A stretch of 11,738 bases of DNA. Source: Pseudomonadota bacterium. GTDB lineage: Bacteria > Pseudomonadota > Alphaproteobacteria > Rhizobiales > Rhizobiaceae. Below are positions 6,640 through 11,738 of this stretch, in pieces (the stretch's first letter is position 1; every line of letters begins with the position of its first letter). The notes under the pieces were generated by a model that was not told the origin of the DNA, searched no databases, and saw only the letters and a program-made list of their open reading frames with translations. Location: the NCBI GenBank assembly GCA_023399465.1, contig JAEWPB010000044.1:1-11738 (forward strand). Direction: 5' to 3'. The position numbers were made by a program, and so were the translations under genes.

Positions 6640-7775
6640 TTGACCAGTGCCCCGAGCGTGTTTACCGCCTTGCAGAAACGCGAGCGAGAGTTCACCTCGG
6701 ACGGCAGGACGCCGCGATTGACAGCCTCGCTCAGCGTATCCCAGTCGTAAGCGACGACGTGCGAAGCAGTGCCTTTGAAGATCCTGTCCGTTTGGCGCTG
6801 CCGGACACCCAGGCCGAAGAGCTTGGTGCGGTACTTGTTGATGACAATGAATATCTGGTCCGTATTGCCGCGCAGTCGCGCCAGCTTGAGAAGCAGGTCC
6901 TTGGCCTGGTGGAGGGCAGGGATCGTCATCTCCGTAACGATATAGATGCTGTCAACGGAGGTGAGCACGTCGTTCTTCCACGGCGTGTCATAGTAAGGCA
7001 TGTCGATGACCGTATGATCGCTCTCGAATGCGGCTACATCGAGCATCCGCAGCACCAGTTCCGCGCCCTTGGGCGCGAAAAGGACCGAAGGTTGCTTGAA
7101 GGACAGCAGGGAAAAGCCGCTGGCATGGCGTTTTCGCACGAGGTCGATGAACTCCAGATCGACGCGTGACGGATTGGCAATGACCGGCTTGAGGTCATAA
7201 TCATTGACGAGATTGAGGTAGTAGCCGAGCGATCCGGATGAGAAATCCATGTCGAACAGGTCGACGCGTGGCGCAGCACCCTTCACGGGCTGGGCGAGGA
7301 TATGGGCGAGCGACGCGGCAATGACGCTGGCCCCCGCGCCGCCTACGGCAGAGACGACCGCGTGCACCCGGCTGTCGCTTGCGCCGGCACCGGGGGAGTG
7401 GGTCGAGATCATGTCGATCAGCGACCGACGCTCCAGCGGCTTCTTCAGCCAGTCCTTGCCGTTCAGCCGGAATAGCAGCCTCAACATGTCGTCGGGGAGG
7501 TCTTCGGAGACCACAACCAGCGGAATATCGCGATAGGTTGCCCGGAAGGTAAAGATTTCCGAACGGCGCAGGGGCTCGCCATTGTCGACGTCGAGGACGA
7601 TCAGGTCATATTGCGCCGGATCGAACCCGGCCTCGGTGAGAGCCTTCAGGGACGAATGCCGGACATCGTAGCGCGACAGGGAGCCGAAGGTGTCGAGCAT
7701 GAAGCTCGCAGCCGCCGCGTCGTCGGAAAGGACCAGAATTCTGGCGGCTGTGACTATGTTCATATGGGCTGTCAT
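6636..7775 (-). CDS. cpaE: CpaE/TadZ, pilus localisation protein (ParA/MinD-like)
   Basis: A 379-residue protein with two parts. Residues about 10-125 look like an atypical receiver domain, with DLIVLDVDN at 57-65 and a Lys pair at 111-112 (WLKKP) where receivers keep their lysine. Residues about 135-379 are a ParA/MinD-type ATPase fold: a deviant P-loop SAVGGAGASV at 142-151, an FDMDFSSGSLGYYLNL strand-loop at 174-189, and a VIDMP Walker-B-like strand at 256-260. The P-loop lacks the usual Lys-Thr (GKT), having Ala-Ser instead. CpaE/TadZ proteins place the Tad machine at its site in the cell, often a pole. I kept the ATG at 7775; the SD is weak, and a second ATG is at 7763. It follows the second TadE-like gene by 28 bases and overlaps the transpeptidase start. 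Confidence 0.92.
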   Translation of the reverse strand: MTAHMNIVTAARILVLSDDAAAASFMLDTFGSLSRYDVRHSSLKALTEAGFDPAQYDLIVLDVDNGEPLRRSEIFTFRATYRDIPLVVVSEDLPDDMLRLLFRLNGKDWLKKPLERRSLIDMISTHSPGAGASDSRVHAVVSAVGGAGASVIAASLAHILAQPVKGAAPRVDLFDMDFSSGSLGYYLNLVNDYDLKPVIANPSRVDLEFIDLVRKRHASGFSLLSFKQPSVLFAPKGAELVLRMLDVAAFESDHTVIDMPYYDTPWKNDVLTSVDSIYIVTEMTIPALHQAKDLLLKLARLRGNTDQIFIVINKYRTKLFGLGVRQRQTDRIFKGTASHVVAYDWDTLSEAVNRGVLPSEVNSRSRFCKAVNTLGALVK

Positions 7776-7803
7776 CTTGTTTTTCCACGCAATATCAAAG
7801 GCG

Positions 7804-8430
7804 TCAGCAGGTTGAACACGTCTTGAGGTCTTCGGTGGTGATGGTCACCGGATGAGCCGGAACAGGGATGTTGTCAAAACCGAGCAGTGCACCCAGGATC
7901 GGCAGCTCGAGGAAGACGTCCCTTATTTCCAGCCGCATGGTCAGCACCGGACCGTCGGGTCGGCCCCAATAGCCAAGCCCCGAGCGCTGGTAAGTGACCA
8001 CCAGGTTCCTTGGCTCGATGCGCCAGTTGATGTCGCAAATGCCAGGGGGAGAGCCACCACCCGCCCGACAGGTGCCGTCGTTGCCCAGGACAATTCGGTT
8101 CAGGGCCGTGAGGTTGCAATTGATGCGTTCGGGGCCGCAGGTCGAGGAGATCGCGGCATTGTTCGGGGTCGAGGTGCCGACGTCGAGCGGATTGTTGGTG
8201 CTCTTTGGAAACACGGTGTTGAAGTTCGTCGTCAGTGGGTCGGAAACCGCCGCCAGACGCGCGCCGTATTGCAGCGCCTTGACCGTCTGGTTCCATTGGA
8301 ACATGGCATAGCCGAATTCGATGAACGCGGCGAAGACCAGGATCACCAACGGAAAGGTGATCAGTCCGTCGACGAGCGTCACCCCGCGCGTATCCTGCCA
8401 GAAGGCGGTCAATGTGCGGGAACTCACCAT
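7804..8430 (-). CDS. Second TadE-like pseudopilin family protein, cysteine-rich
   Basis: A 208-residue protein with an N-terminal TadE-type segment. After a short basic leader (1-15) comes RGVTLVDGLITFPLVILVFA (15-34), continuing to FIEFGYAMFQW at 36-46. TadE and TadF are minor pseudopilins cut by the prepilin peptidase after the Gly of a G-XXXX-E site. Here the +5 residue is Asp25-equivalent (the D of LVDG) rather than Glu. The periplasmic part holds six cysteines, at 98, 105, 121, 132, 205 and 208, the last two as CSTC at the C-terminus; disulfides are likely (inference). The start ATG at 8430 overlaps the stop of the preceding tadE by 7 bases (ATGGTGA) and has GAGG 8 bases upstream. It could be called TadF, but I cannot separate TadE from TadF by eye. 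Confidence 0.82.
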   Translation of the reverse strand: MVSSRTLTAFWQDTRGVTLVDGLITFPLVILVFAAFIEFGYAMFQWNQTVKALQYGARLAAVSDPLTTNFNTVFPKSTNNPLDVGTSTPNNAAISSTCGPERINCNLTALNRIVLGNDGTCRAGGGSPPGICDINWRIEPRNLVVTYQRSGLGYWGRPDGPVLTMRLEIRDVFLELPILGALLGFDNIPVPAHPVTITTEDLKTCSTC

Positions 8431-8897
8431 CCGATATACCTCTGTTCATGCGAGGAATGGATGGTAATGGCGTCAATGCCGAGCCAGGCGAAGAGCGGAG
8501 AGGTGCGGTAGAGATGCGACGTTTCGACAACGATGGTGCCGTTGGCGCTGAGCGCTGAAATGGTCAGTGCTGCCGGGTCAGGTCCCCAGCCCGGAACGCG
8601 CAACCTGGCATTCGCGGCCGGGGCTTGCGTACCGTAGAATGCGATGTTGCGTGCGGTCGCCGGCGTGCAGGAGCTTGTATATGTCGGCGTTGTCGGTCGA
8701 CAGCGCGCCATATAGCGCCCGGCGTCGCGTAATCCCGCGTCGATCTGCATCCGTTCCCAGAAGATGTTGCCGAATTCGAGGATGCCGGCGGCAAACAGCG
8801 TCACGAAGGGTACTGCTACCAGCGCCTCGACAAGCACGGCGCCTTCCTGCTCTCTGAAGAAGCCAAGGCGGAAAAAATCGCGGATTGCCGTCATCAT
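8424..8897 (-). CDS. tadE: TadE-like pseudopilin
   Basis: A 157-residue protein with the classic TadE N-terminus. A short basic leader ends in EGAVLVEALVAVPFVTLFAA (18-37), then GILEFGNIFWERMQID. The Gly19 site is followed by Glu at +5, as the prepilin peptidase requires. This contrasts with the next gene, which has Asp there. The remaining periplasmic domain (about 55-157) has two cysteines (66 and 77) in a PTTPTYTSSC region. The ATG at 8897 (or the adjacent one at 8894) overlaps the TadG-like stop codon in an ATGA junction. An in-frame extension to 9167 reads as Arg-rich out-of-frame sequence and was rejected as N-terminus. It is likely a minor pilin or an initiation factor for Flp fibres. 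Confidence 0.85.
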   Translation of the reverse strand: MMTAIRDFFRLGFFREQEGAVLVEALVAVPFVTLFAAGILEFGNIFWERMQIDAGLRDAGRYMARCRPTTPTYTSSCTPATARNIAFYGTQAPAANARLRVPGWGPDPAALTISALSANGTIVVETSHLYRTSPLFAWLGIDAITIHSSHEQRYIGW

Positions 8898-10489
8898 CGG
8901 ACGAGTTCCGCTTCTTCGCGCAGGAACTCGTCCAGCGTGCCGCGACCACCCTTGCCGGTGATGTCGATCATCTCCAAGGTCATGTAGCTGGTGTTGCCGG
9001 ACTTCACGAGCGGCTTGACGAGGAACATCCGGGCAAAGGCGACAGCTTCTACATCGGCGCGCCCCCGCGGGTCCTCGTCCACGCAGTTGACGATTGCTGC
9101 AAAGATCTCGCGCCGGTTCCCGTAGACGCTGTCGGGATAGTCCGTCAGCTTGTAGCCGGAGTGACACTGGGTCGTGCCGGTTTCTCCGCTTGGCGACTTG
9201 TTCGCCAGGAGATTGGCGTGTCCAAGCTCGTAGTTATGGACGTCGTAGGTGGACGGCGTGACGTTGGCGGGTGTCGTGCCGCCGGGATAGCTGGAGGAGT
9301 AGGCCCTGATCGCGGCGGCTGGCGCTGCCGGCGGTACGTAGTTGGAATTGGATTTCAGCGGACTTGGATTCTTGCCCGAGTGGGAAATGTCCCAGTAGAG
9401 GTTCAGATTCCAGTTGTTCGCGGTGCTGATCCGGCCGCCTCCGCCCGGAATGTTCTGCATCGTCGATCCGTGACCAAGCGGGACGGCGTCATAGGCATTG
9501 GCCGTCTGCGAATAGGAGTCGCAGGCCTTGTTGCCTTTCTGGTCCTGCGCCATGCGCACATTCGTCGCGGGGCGGTAACGCGGATCGCTGCTGGTCTTCT
9601 TGAACGAGCCGCTATAGAGCCCGAAACGGGTGTTGAGCCCGTCTTCGACCGGTCCTTTCATGGCGCCCGGACTGGTTTGCAGTTCATCCTGCTTGTAACA
9701 GACCCCCGGCTTTCCCGTGGCAAGGGCCTCGGCGAGCGCCTGAGCGCCGTTGCCGAGCTCCGTATTGAGAAATCCGAAATTGCCGGGACCGGGTCGGTAG
9801 TTGCCGCTGTTGTGCAACTCGATCTGCCGGCCGTAGAGTTCCCCGTTCTGGAAAGCCGTGTGCATCGCCTGCGCTGCCTGCTCGCTGTTGCCGCCGCTGG
9901 CGGATTCGTACGGATTGCAGATGTAGACCGGGGTCACGTCGCAGGCGCTGGCGCGGTAGACCGCCACGGCCTCCGCCCCGATATGGACGGTATTGCGGGT
10001 CAACCCGGCCGGCAGCGGGAAGACCGTCGTCATCGCCTGCGGTTTTGCCAGGACCCAGGCATAGGAGGCCTTGTTCGGATCGGTCGTGATCTTCGAAAGA
10101 TCGATGTCGGCGTCATCGTTTGCAGGGATCTCCGTCAGAAAGCGGACTTCCACGGTGCTCGCGTCATCGTCACCAGTTTCATAGGTTACGGTGATATGCG
10201 AGCCGAGCGACATGCCGGCACCGCCATTGCCGAATGCAGCCTTGTTGGCGAGTGCGGCGATTGCCGCCTCGGCCCGGCTGATCGCGTCGTTGCGGCCGTC
10301 GAGTTCGCGGGCGCCGGCCAGCGCCATCGCGTCGACGGCGTTCTGAAGGTCGGTGTGCAGGTTGCTGCTGCGCCCGACATCGATGACGAGCAGCGAGAAG
10401 CCGAGCAGCATCGGCATGGCGATGAGCGTCAGGGCGATGACGTAGCCACGACGATCTTTCCAGAACCGTCCGATTGCCCTGTTCAACAT
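8894..10489 (-). CDS. tadG: TadG-like Flp pilus assembly protein
   Basis: A 531-residue protein with an N-terminal Tad domain: basic leader RFWKDRRGY, a hydrophobic segment at about 16-38 (VIALTLIAMPMLLGFSLLVI), then DVGRSSNLHTDLQNAVDAMA (37-56), which is the hallmark of the TadG/Tad family. This is followed by a helix rich in Ala. The rest is an extracytoplasmic region rich in Gly, Asn, Ser and Pro with six cysteines (183, 191, 264, 323, 442, 469). No metal-binding VWA motif (DxSxS) is seen, though some family members have a VWA domain. I prefer the ATG at 10489, since AGGAGG lies 8 bases upstream; the in-frame ATG at 10495 sits too close to it (2 bases). It heads the tadG-tadE-tadE-like run and may be transcribed with cpaC across a 90-base gap. 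Confidence 0.8.
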   Translation of the reverse strand: MLNRAIGRFWKDRRGYVIALTLIAMPMLLGFSLLVIDVGRSSNLHTDLQNAVDAMALAGARELDGRNDAISRAEAAIAALANKAAFGNGGAGMSLGSHITVTYETGDDDASTVEVRFLTEIPANDDADIDLSKITTDPNKASYAWVLAKPQAMTTVFPLPAGLTRNTVHIGAEAVAVYRASACDVTPVYICNPYESASGGNSEQAAQAMHTAFQNGELYGRQIELHNSGNYRPGPGNFGFLNTELGNGAQALAEALATGKPGVCYKQDELQTSPGAMKGPVEDGLNTRFGLYSGSFKKTSSDPRYRPATNVRMAQDQKGNKACDSYSQTANAYDAVPLGHGSTMQNIPGGGGRISTANNWNLNLYWDISHSGKNPSPLKSNSNYVPPAAPAAAIRAYSSSYPGGTTPANVTPSTYDVHNYELGHANLLANKSPSGETGTTQCHSGYKLTDYPDSVYGNRREIFAAIVNCVDEDPRGRADVEAVAFARMFLVKPLVKSGNTSYMTLEMIDITGKGGRGTLDEFLREEAELVR

Positions 10490-10496
10490 TGGCATG

Positions 10497-10503
10497 CCCT
10501 CCT
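10497..10503 (-). promoter_or_regulatory. Ribosome binding site of the TadG-like gene
   Basis: The minus strand reads AGGAGGG. Its core AGGAGG lies 8 bases from the ATG at 10489 but only 2 bases from the ATG at 10495, so it favours the second ATG. A small 5-bp hairpin (GGCGA, 3-base loop, TCGCC) at 10507-10519 sits just upstream; it is too short to call a regulator. Confidence 0.6.
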
Positions 10504-10579
10504 CATGGCGATCATCGCCGAGCCTTGCGTTTCCCTAACTGCCGTTCATGCCTGTCGTCATTCCTTCCTGCTCTATTCA

Positions 10580-10885
10580 CTACCCGCCATATGGGGCTGC
10601 TCCCATGGTCGGGGGCGGACCCGCCGGCAGGATCACCGGGGGCTGCGAGGAGCCGGCCTGGTAATCGCGGATAACCCCGTTGATCACCTTGCCATCGGTC
10701 GAGATTTGGGTGTTGCGGGCCGACCGCGGGAAGGGGTCTACCGTGTGGATCCCCTTGTTGGCCTCCATGGCGTTGCCGGCCCCGAAGGTGATGGTATCGC
10801 GATGGTTGAAGTAGTCGGCGCAGCCGGAAAGGTTACCGGCTATGGCCAGGACCAGGAGGACACGGTTATTTCTTCGAGACGACAA
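10580..10885 (-). CDS. Small outer-membrane lipoprotein, CpaD-position
   Basis: A 101-residue lipoprotein. I chose the TTG at 10885 because GGGAGG lies 5 bases upstream and because it gives a compact lipoprotein signal: MSSRRNNR, a hydrophobic core, and the lipobox L-S-G-C at 19-22, with Cys22 the lipidation site. An upstream ATG at 10921 would add a polar leader lying inside cpaC. The mature part holds DTITFGAGNAMEANKGIHTV (30-49), then DPFPRSARNTQISTDGK, and a Pro-rich tail. It overlaps the end of cpaC by 20 bases. CpaD, the usual lipoprotein partner of the CpaC secretin, sits here in tad loci but is normally about 200 residues; this is half that. I infer a short CpaD-like partner. Membership of the CpaD family proper is not proven by eye. 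Confidence 0.72.
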   Translation of the reverse strand: MSSRRNNRVLLVLAIAGNLSGCADYFNHRDTITFGAGNAMEANKGIHTVDPFPRSARNTQISTDGKVINGVIRDYQAGSSQPPVILPAGPPPTMGAAPYGG

Positions 10886-11738
10886 TCGGGCCTCCCGTGC
10901 TGAGATCAAGACGATGCCCATAGGGGCCCGCGACGCCGACGCCATCGCGGAACCGGCGCAGCATGTCCTTGTCGACTTCAAGGATGCCGAGTGCGAAGAG
11001 TTCCCAGTCGTCGGACGGGCGCGTCTGGTCGAGCGGCGTGAAAAGATCCTCGCCCGGCGTTGCCGGCCGCACCAGGCGCGGCGTCACGACGATGACGAGA
11101 TCCGATTCCTTCTTCTGGAAGCTCGTCGAACGAAACAGGGCGCCGAGAATCGGGACCTGCCCGAGTACCGGCAGCTGCTGGATATCCCGGGCATTGACCG
11201 CCGAAAGCAGGCCGGCCATGGCGAAGCTCTGCCCGTCGCGCAGTTCCACCGTCGTCTTGGCCGCGCGCGAGATGAAGCCGGGGTTGCCGTTGACGTTGAT
11301 CGACGCATCGAGTTCCGACACTTCCGGCTCGATCAGCAGGTTGATGATCCCGTCATCCAGCACCACCGGCCTGAAAGTCAGGCGCACGCCGAATGGACGG
11401 TAGTCGGTTTGCGTGGCAACCGTGGAGCCATTGTCGGTTGTCGTCAGGATCGGCACTTCGCCGCCCGCATGAAAACTGGCGGTTTCGCCGCTGAGGGCGA
11501 TCAGGTTCGGCTGCGCCAGCCGGCGCACCAGTCCCTTCTGCTCCAGCGCATTGATGACGACGTCGATACGACCGCCGGAAATTTCCAGCACCTTGGCGAT
11601 CAGCTGGCCAAAGGGCTGCATGCCCGTTGCCGCGCCCTTGGGATCCTTCAGCGTCAGGGCCAGTTGCTTGTCAAGCACGCCGATGCCCAGGCTGGTGGTC
11701 GCCTTGCCGATGGCGTTGTTGCCCTGTCCGGCCCAGCC
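10866..11738 (-). CDS. cpaC: CpaC/RcpA secretin, C-terminal part (5' end outside window)
   Basis: The outer-membrane channel of the Tad pilus, cut by the right edge; 290 residues are present and the frame is open to base 11738. The GTG at 11678 is internal and should not be taken as the start. Visible are KVLEISGGRIDVVINALEQK (49-68), the secretin-domain pattern RLAQPNLIALSGETASFHAG (73-92) followed by GEVPIL, and, near the end of the domain, LPVLGQVPILGALFRSTSFQ (189-208), the secretin signature, then ESDLVIVVTPRLV. A C-terminal extension of about 65 residues follows, as in other CpaC proteins. Full-length members have roughly 450-550 residues, so the N-terminal BON/N-domain part lies outside. 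It overlaps the lipoprotein gene at its end. Confidence 0.95.
   Translation of the reverse strand, partial: GWAGQGNNAIGKATTSLGIGVLDKQLALTLKDPKGAATGMQPFGQLIAKVLEISGGRIDVVINALEQKGLVRRLAQPNLIALSGETASFHAGGEVPILTTTDNGSTVATQTDYRPFGVRLTFRPVVLDDGIINLLIEPEVSELDASINVNGNPGFISRAAKTTVELRDGQSFAMAGLLSAVNARDIQQLPVLGQVPILGALFRSTSFQKKESDLVIVVTPRLVRPATPGEDLFTPLDQTRPSDDWELFALGILEVDKDMLRRFRDGVGVAGPYGHRLDLSTGGPIVVSKK
10891..10896 (-). promoter_or_regulatory. Ribosome binding site of the lipoprotein, deciding a TTG start
   Basis: The minus strand reads GGGAGG inside the 3' end of cpaC, 5 bases before the TTG at 10885. This and the fitting lipoprotein signal support the TTG start over the ATG at 10921. Confidence 0.6.

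Noticed and set aside
4573..6750. Plus-strand open frame of 725 codons
   Set aside because: It lies opposite cpaF and the transpeptidase gene, which have full motifs. Its peptide is rich in Arg, His and Asp with no domain, the usual look of an antisense frame in GC-rich DNA.
8898..9167. N-terminal extension of tadE to 9167
   Set aside because: The extra 90 residues are Arg-rich out-of-frame sequence of the TadG-like gene. The ATG at 8897 fits the family leader length and an ATGA overlap.
10507..10519. Small inverted repeat upstream of the TadG-like gene
   Set aside because: Only 5 base pairs with a 3-base loop and no T-tract; expected by chance in GC-rich DNA, so not called a terminator or attenuator.
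8885..10903. Plus-strand open frame of 672 codons
   Set aside because: It lies opposite the TadG-like gene and the lipoprotein gene. It has a repetitive Gly/Val/Arg composition and no motif, so it is an antisense shadow.

Overview
This window carries most of a tad/cpa (Flp-type, type IVc) pilus assembly locus, all on the minus strand and read from right to left. An IS3-family transposase remnant on the plus strand sits at the left edge. The gene content and order (cpaC, a small lipoprotein, tadG/tadE-like genes, cpaE, cpaF, tadB, tadC), the GC-rich base composition and the protein style suggest an alphaproteobacterium, probably Hyphomicrobiales/Rhizobiales. The sequence does not let me name a genus.

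Layout, in transcription order from the right edge: cpaC, the outer-membrane secretin, whose 5' part runs off the window (11738-10866); a small lipoprotein that overlaps the end of cpaC and starts at TTG (10885-10580); a large TadG-like protein (10489-8894); a TadE pseudopilin-like protein (8897-8424); a second TadE-like protein with six cysteines (8430-7804); cpaE/tadZ (7775-6636); a secreted L,D-transpeptidase (6639-6046); cpaF/tadA, the secretion ATPase (6039-4612); tadB (4615-3662) and tadC (3654-2707), the inner-membrane platform; an AAA+ ATPase with an N-terminal helical/winged-helix-like region (2655-1354); and, after an AT-rich 108-base gap, a one-helix membrane protein with a coiled coil (1245-667). 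Several neighbours overlap by 4 to 20 bases (ATGA or ATGGTGA junctions), so translation is probably coupled and the block from cpaC to tadC is probably one operon. The last two genes may be co-transcribed or may have their own promoters.

How they work together: CpaF hydrolyses ATP and drives TadB/TadC in the inner membrane. CpaE helps place the machine in the cell. The TadE/TadG-like proteins are minor pilins or accessory envelope proteins. The lipoprotein and CpaC form the outer-membrane exit. The unusual member is the L,D-transpeptidase, locked between cpaE and cpaF by a 4-base overlap and a 6-base gap. It suggests that peptidoglycan cross-linking is coordinated with pilus assembly. The AAA+ ATPase and the coiled-coil membrane protein downstream are candidate extra components with no assigned role. 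The major pilin (flp/pilA), prepilin peptidase (cpaA) and cpaB are not seen here and probably lie beyond the right edge, where cpaC is cut.

The left 650 bases look like scrambled mobile-element territory: the C-terminal part of an IS3-type transposase (second catalytic Asp and the Glu present, first Asp missing), next to a truncated minus-strand reading frame that runs off the left edge. No tRNA, rRNA, CRISPR array or convincing terminator was seen. No gene-free stretch exceeds 300 bases.
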